A stretch of DNA of 64,000 nt from Streptosporangium subroseum (GTDB taxonomy: Bacteria; Actinomycetota; Actinomycetes; Streptosporangiales; Streptosporangiaceae). Position numbers and translations under genes: made by a program. The DNA lies in NCBI RefSeq assembly GCF_900188345.1, contig NZ_FZOD01000043.1, positions 22,202 through 86,201 on the forward strand, read 5' to 3'. The notes beneath the pieces were generated by a model. The model did not search any database. It was not told where the DNA came from and saw only the letters and a program-made list of their open reading frames with translations. Positions 26,259-34,670 of this stretch are shown here, piece by piece (the first letter of the stretch is position 1; every line of letters begins with the position of its first letter).

Positions 26259-26350
26259 GGCTCGCGCCCTCCTTCTCGCAGGAGGACGCGAGCCGATGCC
26301 GTGATGCGGAGCGGCTCGCGCTCCCCGATTCTCACCGGAGAGCGCGAGCC
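26259..26350. terminator. Two hairpins between convergent genes
   Basis: GGCTCGCG (26259-26266) pairs with CGCGAGCC (26287-26294), and GGCTCGCGCTC (26313-26323) pairs with GAGCGCGAGCC (26340-26350). They lie between the MFS and PhoX stop codons and probably terminate both. The two hairpins share sequence, so one may be a copy of the other. Confidence 0.6.
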
Positions 26351-26360
26351 GGTGCCGGGA

Positions 26361-28442
26361 TCAGGAGCCGATCTTCTTGCCCTGCTTGTGCCAGACGACC
26401 GCGACGGACGGGCGGGGCTGGCTGGTACCACCGTCGGGCCAGTGGCTGGTGGGGGCCTCGGGGGTGGCACCGGTGGACTCGCCCGGGTGCTGGACCGCCA
26501 CGAAGACGCTGCGCTGGTCGCTGCTGATCAGCGGGCCGCAGGTCTCGGCGAAGGCCGGCACGCTCAGGAACTGACGCAGATACCCCTTCTCGGAGCCGCG
26601 GACCGGCATGACGAACAGACCGTCGTGGGCGCCGAGCTGGTTGCCGTCGGTGGAGATCCAGAGGTTGCCGTCGGCGTCGAAGGCGACGTTGTCCGGACAG
26701 GAGATCGGCGAGACCTTGGCCTTGTCGAACCCGCCGAAGTAGGTCGAGGGATCGGCGGGGTCGCCGCACACCAGCGGCAGGGACCAGGCGAAGGTCGTGG
26801 CACCGGCGTCGTTGCGACGCTCGGTGATCTCCAGGATGTGACCGTGCTTGTTGGCCGGACGCGGGTTGGCCTCGTCCACCTGGGCCGGGGTTCGGTTGGT
26901 GTTGTTGGTCAGGGCCACGTAGACGCCGCCGGTGACGGGATTGCGCTCCACGTCCTCGGGACGGTCCATCTTGGTCGCGCCGACCTTGTCGGCCGCCGTA
27001 CGGGTGTAGACGAGAACTTCCTGCGCGGTCATCCCCGGCACGTGCGAGACGTTGCCGCTGACCAGGGGGATCCACGTGCCGGAACCGTCGAACAGCTTGT
27101 CCGAGGGGAGCTTCCCGGTGCCGTCGATCTCCGTGGCCGGGCTGTCGCCGGTGAACTGGGCCACGTACAGGGTGCCCTCGTCCAGCAGCGACCGGTTGTG
27201 CCGGTCGAAGCCGCGGATGTAGCGATTCTTCGAGACGAACTTGTAGACGTACTCGAAGCGGGAGTCGTCGCCCATGTAGGCCACGACCCGGCCGTCCTCG
27301 GCCAGGGAGGTGGTGGCGCCCTCGTGGGCCAGCCGGCCGAGAGCGGTGCGCTTGATCGGGACGGAGTCCGGATCGAACGGGTCGATCTCCACGATCCAGC
27401 CGGTCCGGTTGATCTCGTTCGGGTGCTTGGCCAGGTCGAAACGCTCCTCGACCCGGTCGAACCGGCGGTTACCGCTCGGAATCCCGGTCGTGGCGCTCAC
27501 GCCGTACCTGGTCAGATAGGGCTTCTGCGCCTCGGGCACGCCGTTGCCGTTGACGAAGTACTGGTTGAAGTTCTCCTCACCGCTCAGCACCGTGCCCCAC
27601 GGGGTGGTGCCGCCGGCGCAGTTGTTCAGCATGCCGAGCGGCTTGACGCCCGCCGGATCCGCGGCGGTCCTCAGCAGGGCGCTGCCCGCCGCCGGGCCGG
27701 TGAACCTCATCGGGGTGTGCACGGTGACGCGCCGGTTGTAACGACGCCGGCCCCGCGTGACCAGCTTCCACTGGCCCGACTGGCCGACCCGCTCGATCTC
27801 GACCACCGAGCCGCCGTGCGCGGCCATCGCGATCTTGATCTGCTCCGGTGTCGCCGTGTCGCCGCCGGTGTAACCGCGGAACATCAGATTCTCGTCGGTG
27901 TACTCGTGGTTCACCCAGAGCAGGCCGCGCTGCTCGCCCATCGGGAAGAGCGTCACATAGTCGCAGTTGTAGCCGAACTGCGCGGCCTGGGCCGCGGCGG
28001 TCTGGTGCTCGAAGTCGAACGCCGGGGCCCCGGGCAGGACCGGGTCGCCCCAGCGCACCACGGCCGCCGACGCGTAACCCACGGGAACGGTCAGTTTGTC
28101 GTCGGTGTTCGGAGGGACCGCGGCGAACCGGATCTTGCCCTCGTCGCCGTGGCCGTGGCCACCGCCGAAGGTCCTCGCCTCGGCATCGGGGTCGGCCGCG
28201 GCCGGGAGCGCCGTGGTGGCCCCCACGCCGACCACGAGCGCGCCCAGGGCGCCCGCGCGCAACACTCCGCGGCGGGACATGGCATCGGCGACCACGTCGC
28301 CGAAGTAAGTGTTGTCACTGGTGTTCAGCACGTCGTGGGCGCACTGGTTACCGCAGCGGAACTGGCAGGTGAGCGCGGTGCGTCCGCCCTTGTGCGAGCT
28401 TCCGAGCAGCGGGAGCAGTCGGCGCGGCGAAGGGTTGGCCAC
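26361..28442 (-). CDS. phoX: PhoX-type alkaline phosphatase (DUF839), Tat-exported
   Basis: This 693-residue protein belongs to the PhoX/DUF839 family of secreted, Ca/Fe-dependent phosphatases. A twin-arginine motif SRRGVLRAGALGALVVG lies near residues 56-72, preceded by an unusual ~50-residue N-terminal part with three Cys (CQFRCGNQC). Family marks include LLWVNHEYTDENLMF, NNCAGGTTPWGTVLSGEENFNQYF and the later ARYCDPQ-like PEDVERNPVTGGVYVALTNN. It releases phosphate from organic esters outside the cell. The GTG start has GGAGG 5 bases upstream. No PHO box was identified by eye. Confidence 0.9.
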   Translation of the reverse strand: MANPSPRRLLPLLGSSHKGGRTALTCQFRCGNQCAHDVLNTSDNTYFGDVVADAMSRRGVLRAGALGALVVGVGATTALPAAADPDAEARTFGGGHGHGDEGKIRFAAVPPNTDDKLTVPVGYASAAVVRWGDPVLPGAPAFDFEHQTAAAQAAQFGYNCDYVTLFPMGEQRGLLWVNHEYTDENLMFRGYTGGDTATPEQIKIAMAAHGGSVVEIERVGQSGQWKLVTRGRRRYNRRVTVHTPMRFTGPAAGSALLRTAADPAGVKPLGMLNNCAGGTTPWGTVLSGEENFNQYFVNGNGVPEAQKPYLTRYGVSATTGIPSGNRRFDRVEERFDLAKHPNEINRTGWIVEIDPFDPDSVPIKRTALGRLAHEGATTSLAEDGRVVAYMGDDSRFEYVYKFVSKNRYIRGFDRHNRSLLDEGTLYVAQFTGDSPATEIDGTGKLPSDKLFDGSGTWIPLVSGNVSHVPGMTAQEVLVYTRTAADKVGATKMDRPEDVERNPVTGGVYVALTNNTNRTPAQVDEANPRPANKHGHILEITERRNDAGATTFAWSLPLVCGDPADPSTYFGGFDKAKVSPISCPDNVAFDADGNLWISTDGNQLGAHDGLFVMPVRGSEKGYLRQFLSVPAFAETCGPLISSDQRSVFVAVQHPGESTGATPEAPTSHWPDGGTSQPRPSVAVVWHKQGKKIGS

Positions 28443-28582
28443 AGGTTCCTCCGGGGGGTGGTGTGTGGTCGTTCCGGCCCGGACACTATGAGTGCCCGCC
28501 TAATCCTGGATGAACGATGCCTGTCCGGACGATGAACCATTCCCCCGAATCAGCTGATCCGGCGGGCGGGCATGATGGAGAC

Positions 28583-29029
28583 GTGCCGCCTTACAAGCCT
28601 GACACCACCAAGGTCCGCGCCGCTCTGGACGCCCAGCTGACCGCTCTCGACGAGCCCTCCTACGACGGGCCCGGGGGGCTTACGGCCCTGCTGGACGCCT
28701 GCGTGAGCGTGGTACTGCGGGCATACGAGCGGCAGGTGCGCCCGGAGCGGGAGATCGCACGCTTCGCCGTACGGCATCTGCTGGACCGGCTGGCGACGGC
28801 GGCTCCCGGGCGGACCGTCGAAGTACGGGTTCCGCCCTATGCGGCGGTGCAGTGCGTGGAGGGTCCCCGGCACACCCGGGGCACCCCGCCGAACGTGGTG
28901 GAGACCGACGCCCGCACCTGGCTGGAGCTGGCCACCGGACGGCTGACCTGGGCCGAGGCGATGTCAGCCGGGAAGGTCGCGGCGAGCGGGGCCCGGGCCG
29001 ACCTGTCGGAGCACCTTCCGGTGCGGTAG
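28583..29029 (+). CDS. Sterol carrier protein (SCP)-like protein
   Basis: This ~148-residue protein resembles the actinobacterial sterol-carrier-family protein found upstream of purF in Streptomyces: PPYKPDTTKVRAALDAQL at the start and VEVRVPPYAAVQCVEGPRHTRGTPPNVVETDARTWLELATGRLTWAEAMSAGKVAASG at the end, which is the lipid-binding SCP2 fold pattern. I chose the GTG at 28583 from the homologous start; GGAG lies only two bases before it, and in-frame ATGs at 28532 and 28517 are alternatives. A 36-bp tandem repeat follows the stop. Confidence 0.75.
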   Translation: MPPYKPDTTKVRAALDAQLTALDEPSYDGPGGLTALLDACVSVVLRAYERQVRPEREIARFAVRHLLDRLATAAPGRTVEVRVPPYAAVQCVEGPRHTRGTPPNVVETDARTWLELATGRLTWAEAMSAGKVAASGARADLSEHLPVR

Positions 29030-29064
29030 GCGCCTTCCGATGGGATAACCGCCTTGCCCACGTG

Positions 29065-29208
29065 GTGACCGTCCATCCAAACGGAGGCACCGCCAACACG
29101 GTGACCGCCTATCCAAACGGAGGCACCGCCAACATGGTGACCGTCCATCCCAACGGAGGCACCGCCAACATGGTGAGCTCCTGTCCGAACGGGTATCCGC
29201 CAACACGG
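29065..29208. repeat. Four tandem copies of a 36-bp repeat
   Basis: Copies begin at 29065, 29101, 29137 and 29173 with a GTGACCG..TATCC/CATCC..AACGGAGGCACCGCCAACA pattern; the last decays. A weak copy may precede at 29029. The unit differs from the 36-bp repeat at 21499. It fills the gap between two convergent genes. No promoter or gene is visible in it. Confidence 0.85.
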
Positions 29209-29287
29209 TGGGTGCCCATGGACGCGGTAACCGCCTCTCGGACAGAGATGCCCGGGACCTGACGGTCCCGGGCGCCCACTCCACCGG

Positions 29288-31114
29288 TCAGGGCGTGGTG
29301 TTGATCTGCACGCCGAACTTGTCCTCGATACAGCGCTGCTGAAGCTCTGGGGGCAGGCCGACGCAGTCGCCCACCTTGTTGTAGATCCACCCCACCAGCA
29401 CCGCGGCGATGATCATCGTGAGGACGCTCAGGGCGATGCCCACCCAGGCACGGCCGCGGTGGGAGTTCTTGACGACCGCCACGATGCCGATGATCAGTCC
29501 GACGACCGCCGTCACCAGGCCGAGACCGCAGACGACGAGCAACAGGATGCTGACGATTCCGAGCACGAGCGCGGCGGTGCCGAGGCCTCCGCCCTGCCCT
29601 CGTCCGGGCTTATAACCCGGTCCCGCCGGGTAGGGCGTGCCGCCCGGATACATGGGGCCCCCGGGCGAGGACGGCACCTGATACGGCGGCGGAGCCCCCT
29701 GTGGCGGGTAGGAGGGATAGGCCGGATCACCCCCGCCCATGGGCGGGGGCTGCTGGGAGGGGCCTCCGTAGGGCTCTCCGGGCCGAGCGCCCTGGCCCTG
29801 ACCCTGGGAGCCTTCGCCCTGGCCCTGGGAGCCTTCGCCCTGGCCCTGGAAGCCTTGGCCGCCTTGAGAGCCCTGGCCCTGGGAGCCCTGGCCCTGGGAG
29901 CCCTGGCCATAGGGCTCGCTTCCCTGGGCGCTCTCGTGAGCGTCCCCGGCATTGGCGCCTCCTCCGTAGGAGGCGCTGCCCTGGAAACCCCCGCGAACCT
30001 CCCCGGTGCGAGCACCTCCCACCGGGGACTCACCTCCCCGCGAGCCGCCCTGAGCATCTCCGGCGTGAGCGCCGCCTCGGTGAGGCTCGCTCCCCTGAGA
30101 GCCCTCGTCATGAACACCCCCGGCGTGAGCGCCTACCGGGAACTCGCCTCCTTGCAAGCCGCCGTGGGCGTCCCCGGCGTGAGCGCCTCCCGAGTGAAGA
30201 TCCCCGCCAGGGGAGCCGGCGCCGGAAGGCATCGCCGGCGTGTCCGCCGCGGACATGTCGTACGGGCTGCCCTGCGTCAGCGGCGACTCCGCGTGGAAAC
30301 CGCCGGCGGGCTCGTCGAACCGTGGCGGGACCGAGGAGAAGCCCTCGGAGGCCGTGGGCGGGTCGTAACGCGAGGGCCGGGAACCGGCCAGTGGTGCCTC
30401 CGGTCCGTTCGAGCTCTCCGAGATGGACGGCTCCGAGTCGCTCTCCCAGCCGGGATACGCCGGCGGTGTGGCGCCCGGCATGGAATAGGAGGTCCGTTGC
30501 TCGGCGGGCGGGGAACTCTGCAGTCCGTACTGTCGCGTGGCGTCCGGGTCGGCCTGGTCCGGCAGGGGAATCTCAGGCGCGGCCGGCACGTCCCGGTGCC
30601 GCGGCAGCGAAGGATCCTCGGGCACGGGAGACCGTGTCCACCTCGGAGCCGCGCTGGGATCGAGTGGCTCAAGCGGCTCGACGGGCTCCCATTCCGGGGT
30701 CTGGCGCCGCGGGGAAGGCTCCCCCGAGGGAGATCCGGACGAGGCTGCAGGCTCCGGGGACCAGGTGTAGGGCTCGGCGGGCTCCGAAGGGGCCGGCGCC
30801 GACGGCCAGACGGGAGTGTCGGCGGGGTGGTCGGACTCCCCGCGCGTGGTCCCGGCCGGATCGGCGGACCCCTGCTGCCAGGTGTACGGCTCGGCCGAAG
30901 GCTCCGCGGGCGGTTCGGCCGAGGAAGGCGCGGCCCACGGGGCTGACTCGTCGCGGTGAGGCGGGGTTCGGGCAGGGTCGGGGGATCCCGGTTCGCCCGG
31001 GACAGCCGCCTCTTCTTCGGAGGTGCCCGACGGCTCCTCCGAGCCGGACCCTTCATGCTCTGGTCGCCGATCCCGCCGGGGATCGGGCTGACTCGGGTCC
31101 ATGGGTGTTGTCAC
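29288..31114 (-). CDS. DUF4190-type membrane protein with long low-complexity N-terminus
   Basis: This 608-residue protein has ~480 residues of low-complexity sequence: a Pro/Glu/Ser-rich part, then Gly/His/Ala repeats (GGAHAGDAHGG-like units) and QGSQGQGSQG stretches, then a Pro/Gly/Tyr-rich part. The C-terminal ~110 residues hold two transmembrane helices (GTAALVLGIVSILLLVVCGL..; VGIALSVLTMIIAAVLVGWIY) in the DUF4190 pattern and a short tail with two Cys. The disordered part should be cytoplasmic. The GTG start has GGGAG 6 bases upstream. Function unknown; it is divergent from purF. Confidence 0.75.
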   Translation of the reverse strand: MTTPMDPSQPDPRRDRRPEHEGSGSEEPSGTSEEEAAVPGEPGSPDPARTPPHRDESAPWAAPSSAEPPAEPSAEPYTWQQGSADPAGTTRGESDHPADTPVWPSAPAPSEPAEPYTWSPEPAASSGSPSGEPSPRRQTPEWEPVEPLEPLDPSAAPRWTRSPVPEDPSLPRHRDVPAAPEIPLPDQADPDATRQYGLQSSPPAEQRTSYSMPGATPPAYPGWESDSEPSISESSNGPEAPLAGSRPSRYDPPTASEGFSSVPPRFDEPAGGFHAESPLTQGSPYDMSAADTPAMPSGAGSPGGDLHSGGAHAGDAHGGLQGGEFPVGAHAGGVHDEGSQGSEPHRGGAHAGDAQGGSRGGESPVGGARTGEVRGGFQGSASYGGGANAGDAHESAQGSEPYGQGSQGQGSQGQGSQGGQGFQGQGEGSQGQGEGSQGQGQGARPGEPYGGPSQQPPPMGGGDPAYPSYPPQGAPPPYQVPSSPGGPMYPGGTPYPAGPGYKPGRGQGGGLGTAALVLGIVSILLLVVCGLGLVTAVVGLIIGIVAVVKNSHRGRAWVGIALSVLTMIIAAVLVGWIYNKVGDCVGLPPELQQRCIEDKFGVQINTTP

Positions 31115-31284
31115 GTCTGCTCTCCCGACGCATCGTCATGCCGGATACCTCACACTCCCCTGTTCACCGGCGATGAAACAGCCCGACACGGCAAAACGCC
31201 GACGATCATTCGGTAATGGTGCGCCCCACCCCAGAGGTGGACCCGGGGCGCGAGCAGGGAAGAGTCCGACCTAGAATGAAGCAT

Positions 31285-32721
31285 GTGCTGAAAGGCGACG
31301 GCCATCTGAGCCATGACCTTGATCCCCACGACCAACCCCCGAAGGACGCATGTGGCGTCTTCGGCGTTTGGGCCCCTGGGGAAGAAGTCTCCAAACTCAC
31401 CTACTACGGGCTGTATGCGCTACAGCACCGCGGGCAGGAATCCGCGGGCATAGCGGTCAGCGAGGGAAGCCGCATCCTCGTCTACAAGGACATGGGTCTG
31501 GTGGCCCAGGTCTTCGACGAGTCTGTGCTCGGGACCCTCCGCGGTCACCTGGCCATCGGTCACTGCCGATACTCGACCACCGGGTCGAGCGTCTGGGAGA
31601 ACGCCCAGCCGACGCTGAGTTCGACCGAGGACGGCGGGCTCGCGCTCGCCCACAACGGCAACCTGATCAACACTCCGGAGCTGGCCCGGCGCCTGACTCC
31701 CGGATCGATCAGGGCGACCACGGACACCGAGGTCCTGACGTCGCTGCTCGCCCAGGACCGCAGCCAGCCCATCGATGATGCCGCCGCCGAGCTTCTTCCG
31801 CAGGTCAGGGGCGCCTACTCGCTCGTCTTCATGGACGAGAAGACGCTCTACGCCGCTCGCGACCCGCAGGGCGTCCGCCCGCTGGTCCTGGGCCGGCTGG
31901 AGCGCGGCTGGGTGGTCGCCTCCGAGACCGCCGCGCTGGACATCGTGGGCGCCACGTTCGTCCGCGAGATCGAGCCGGGCGAGTTGATCACCATCGACGA
32001 GCGCGGCGTGCGCTCCCGCAGGTTCGCGCTGGCCGAGCCCAAGGGATGCCTGTTCGAATACGTCTACCTGGCCCGCCCCGACACGACGATCGCCGGACGC
32101 GGCGTGCAGACCACCCGCGTCGAGGTCGGCCGCGTGCTGGCCCGCGAGCACCCGGTCGAGGCCGACCTGGTCATCCCCACGCCCGAGTCGGGCACCCCCG
32201 CCGCCGTCGGCTACGCCGAGGAGAGCGGGATCCCGTACGGCCAGGGCCTGGTCAAGAACTCCTACGTCGGCCGGACCTTCATCCAGCCGTCCCAGACGAT
32301 TCGCCAGCTCGGCATCCGGCTCAAGCTCAACCCGCTGAAGGAAGTGGTGGCGGGCAAGCGCCTGGTCGTCGTGGACGACTCGATCGTGCGGGGCAACACC
32401 CAGCGGGCGATCGTCAAGATGCTGCGCGAGGCGGGCGCCAAGGAGGTCCACGTCCGGATCTCCTCGCCTCCGGTCTCCTGGCCGTGCTTCTACGGCATCG
32501 ACTTCGCCACGCGGGCCGAGCTGATCGCGGGCTCGCTCACCGTGGAGGAGATCCGCGCCTCTCTCGGTGCCGACTCGCTCGGATACATCTCGCTGGAGGG
32601 CCTGACCGAGGCCACCACGATCCCCGCCGATCGGCTCTGCCGCGCCTGCTTCGACGGCGTGTACCCGATCCCCATCGATCAGGACAACGTGGGCAAATAC
32701 GTCCTAGAGGCCAAGCGGTGA
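31285..32721 (+). CDS. purF: Amidophosphoribosyltransferase
   Basis: This 478-residue enzyme starts purine synthesis, converting PRPP and glutamine to phosphoribosylamine. The nucleophile is Cys23 in DACGVFGVW, exposed after removal of the propeptide. The PRPP motif is VVVDDSIVRGNT. I chose the GTG at 31285 because LKGDGHLSHDL aligns with the MPRGDGRLNHDL start I recall from Streptomyces; an ATG at 31276 adds three residues. No ribosome site is visible, and TAGAAT at 31272-31277 sits where a -10 box for a leaderless mRNA would lie. The stop overlaps a mini-ORF leading to purM. Confidence 0.92.
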   Translation: MLKGDGHLSHDLDPHDQPPKDACGVFGVWAPGEEVSKLTYYGLYALQHRGQESAGIAVSEGSRILVYKDMGLVAQVFDESVLGTLRGHLAIGHCRYSTTGSSVWENAQPTLSSTEDGGLALAHNGNLINTPELARRLTPGSIRATTDTEVLTSLLAQDRSQPIDDAAAELLPQVRGAYSLVFMDEKTLYAARDPQGVRPLVLGRLERGWVVASETAALDIVGATFVREIEPGELITIDERGVRSRRFALAEPKGCLFEYVYLARPDTTIAGRGVQTTRVEVGRVLAREHPVEADLVIPTPESGTPAAVGYAEESGIPYGQGLVKNSYVGRTFIQPSQTIRQLGIRLKLNPLKEVVAGKRLVVVDDSIVRGNTQRAIVKMLREAGAKEVHVRISSPPVSWPCFYGIDFATRAELIAGSLTVEEIRASLGADSLGYISLEGLTEATTIPADRLCRACFDGVYPIPIDQDNVGKYVLEAKR

Positions 32722-32795
32722 GCGGACGAGCCGACGGGTACAACGGCGTGTCCACGAAGACGGGCTCCGAGCCGCCGCGCGGGGAGACCGTATGA
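32718..32795 (+). CDS. Mini-ORF 1 between purF and purM (25 codons)
   Basis: A GTG at 32718 overlaps the purF TGA (GTGA) and opens a 25-residue frame ending at 32795. The peptide is polar, beginning MSGRADGYNGV. GAGG lies about 6 bases upstream inside purF. It could be a short protein or only a bridge that hands ribosomes to the next frame. No homolog is known to me. Confidence 0.35.
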   Translation: MSGRADGYNGVSTKTGSEPPRGETV

Positions 32796-32908
32796 GCGAG
32801 CCCAGCGAGTTCGACAAGCACAGCGAGCCCGGTACGTGCGGCAAGCACGGTGAGCGGGCCGACAGGCACGACACGATGGTCGTACGACCGACGAAGGGGG
32901 TCGCATGA
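32792..32908 (+). CDS. Mini-ORF 2 between purF and purM (38 codons)
   Basis: An ATG at 32792 overlaps the stop of mini-ORF 1 (ATGA) and opens a 38-residue frame whose TGA overlaps the purM ATG (ATGA). GGGGAG is 5 bases upstream of the start, a good ribosome site. The peptide is hydrophilic with three His-Ser/Gly-Glu units (KHSEP, KHGER). The unbroken chain of four-base overlaps suggests coupling of purF to purM translation. Confidence 0.45.
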   Translation: MSEPSEFDKHSEPGTCGKHGERADRHDTMVVRPTKGVA

Positions 32909-33930
32909 CCAGCTATGCCGCTGCCGGCGTGGACATCGACGCGGGCGAGCGCGCCGTCGAGCTGATGAAGTCGAAGGTCGCGCGGTCACGCCGGCCCGAG
33001 GTGGTGGACGACGCCAGCGGTTTCGCCGGTCTCTTCGACGCCTCCGCGCTCCTGAGCTACAGGCGACCGCTGCTCACCACCTCGACCGACGGCGTCGGCA
33101 CCAAGGTCATGCTGGCCCAGAAGCTCGGCAAACACGACACGATCGGCATCGACCTGGTCGGCATGGTCGTGGACGACCTGGTGGTCTGCGGCGCCGAACC
33201 GCTGTTCATGACCGACTACATCGCCTGTGGCAAGGTCGTCCCCGAGCGGATCGCCGACATCGTGGGCGGCGTCGCCGAGGGCTGCCGCCTAGCGGGCTGC
33301 GCCCTCATCGGCGGTGAGACGGCCGAGCACCCCGGTGCCATGGGCGCGGACGAATACGACCTCGCGGGTGCCGCCACGGGCGTGGTGGAGGCCGAGAAGA
33401 TGCTCGGCCAGGACCGGGTTCGCGCGGGCGACGTGGTCCTGGCTCTGGCCTCCTCCGGCGTGCACTCCAACGGCTACTCGCTGGTCCGGCACATCATCAA
33501 GCTCGCCGACCTGTCCCTGGAGGCCGAGCTCCCCGAGCTGGGCCGGACCCTCGGCGAGGAGCTGCTCGAACCCACCAGGATCTACTCCCTGGACTGCCTG
33601 GAACTGGCCCGCGTCGTCGACGTCCACGCGTACGCCCACATCACCGGCGGCGGCCTGGAGGGCAACCTCTCCCGCTCCCTCCCCGCGACCCTGGACGCGC
33701 TGCTGGACCGCTCGTCCTGGACCCCGCCCGCCGTCTTCGACGTGCTCGCGGGGCATGGCAAGGTGGCACAGGCCGACATGGACCGGACCTTCAACCTGGG
33801 GGTGGGCATGACGGCGATCGTTCCCGCCGACGCGGTGGAGCCGGCCCTGGCCCTGCTCAAGGAGCGGAATCTCCCGGCCTGGGTGCTCGGCGAGATCGTC
33901 CCCGGCAGCGGGCAGGCGCGTTTCCGCTGA
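32905..33930 (+). CDS. purM: Phosphoribosylformylglycinamidine cyclo-ligase (AIR synthetase)
   Basis: This 341-residue enzyme closes the imidazole ring (FGAM to AIR) with ATP. It has the PurM marks YAAAGVDIDAGERAVELMK, TSTDGVGTKVMLA, the DLVGMVVDDLVVCGAEPLFMTDYIA segment and ALIGGETAEHPG. The ATG at 32905 has AAGGGGG about 5 bases upstream. It is linked to purF through two mini-ORFs. A terminator-like hairpin follows at 33951-33999. Confidence 0.95.
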   Translation: MTSYAAAGVDIDAGERAVELMKSKVARSRRPEVVDDASGFAGLFDASALLSYRRPLLTTSTDGVGTKVMLAQKLGKHDTIGIDLVGMVVDDLVVCGAEPLFMTDYIACGKVVPERIADIVGGVAEGCRLAGCALIGGETAEHPGAMGADEYDLAGAATGVVEAEKMLGQDRVRAGDVVLALASSGVHSNGYSLVRHIIKLADLSLEAELPELGRTLGEELLEPTRIYSLDCLELARVVDVHAYAHITGGGLEGNLSRSLPATLDALLDRSSWTPPAVFDVLAGHGKVAQADMDRTFNLGVGMTAIVPADAVEPALALLKERNLPAWVLGEIVPGSGQARFR

Positions 33931-33950
33931 ACCCGCCTCACGACTTCCCG

Positions 33951-33999
33951 TGATCCGTTGGGATCGGCCGCTTCCAGCCCGGCCCATCCCAACGGATCA
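33951..33999 (+). terminator. Terminator after purM
   Basis: TGATCCGTTGGGA (33951-33963) pairs exactly with TCCCAACGGATCA (33987-33999), and GGCCG/CGGCC inside can extend it. It lies 20 bases after the purM stop. The rest of the gap up to 34226 has three A-rich AAAGAT words at ~34108-34152 and no gene. Confidence 0.75.
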
Positions 34000-34226
34000 T
34001 GAAAAAGCCCCGTTCGCAGGCCTCGTACGACCCGCCGGCCGCGCCGTCCCCGTGAAGGCGGCCGCGGCTCACACCGATACGGCCGACAGCCGCCCGGTAT
34101 GACCTAAAAAGATCTGGTGCGGCCGAAAGATATGCGGCACGCCCAAAAAGATACGGTCTGGCCCGAGACGCGCCAGAAGGCGCTTCGGGTCAACGAAGCG
34201 CTGCCACAGTCCGACTCACAGTGAGC

Positions 34227-34262
34227 AGAACACCCGGCGGCTTCTCAGCCACCGGGTGTTCT
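34227..34262 (-). terminator. Terminator after the DUF3073 gene
   Basis: AGAACACCCGG (34227-34237) pairs exactly with CCGGGTGTTCT (34252-34262), with GGC/GCC further inside. It lies 25 bases beyond the DUF3073 stop. Confidence 0.7.
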
Positions 34263-34286
34263 GTTGACACTTAATGTGAAGCTCGC

Positions 34287-34520
34287 CTAGCGGCGGCCGG
34301 ATGTCCCGTCGTCGCGGTCGTCTCCGGAGCCGGAGTCCTCGGCATAATCGGCATACCGAGCAGCCAGCTCATCGTAGGCGTCGTTGGAGTCGTCATTGTG
34401 GTTGGAGTCATCTCTGACCCCTAGCTCGTCGCGAAGACGCTCAAGATCAGTGCCACCGCTGTTGTACTTCAGCTGGCGAGCAACCTTGACCTGCTTGGCC
34501 TTTGCTCGGCCGCGCCCCAT
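34287..34520 (-). CDS. DUF3073 protein
   Basis: This 77-residue protein begins MGRGRAKAKQVKVARQLKYNSGGTDLERL, the conserved start of DUF3073, and has an acidic tail with YADYAEDS. The family is restricted to actinobacteria and usually lies beside purM, as here; its function is unknown. GAGGGGG lies about 9 bases before the ATG. The basic head and acidic tail suggest binding to nucleic acid or ribosomes, but this is a guess. Confidence 0.9.
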   Translation of the reverse strand: MGRGRAKAKQVKVARQLKYNSGGTDLERLRDELGVRDDSNHNDDSNDAYDELAARYADYAEDSGSGDDRDDGTSGRR

Positions 34521-34670
34521 TGGCTCGACCCCCTCGTGTGGGGTCGTGCCCGACCCCTCGTCGCTAACGCACCACGCACTGACGCCACCTGACTTGAGGC
34601 GTCGGCTCTCGTTCGACTACAACCGTACATGTTTTACGCCCGGCTCGGTACGCCGTATGGGCGCGAGGGG

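Noticed and set aside
26151..28535. 794-codon plus-strand frame opposite phoX
   Set aside because: Opposite strand carries a full PhoX protein with Tat signal; this frame has only low-complexity Val/Gly/Arg text.
28852..29262. Frame with a 12-residue repeated motif across the 29065 repeat array
   Set aside because: A 36-bp repeat gives a periodic peptide in any open frame; no start with a ribosome site, and it overlaps the SCP-like gene out of frame.
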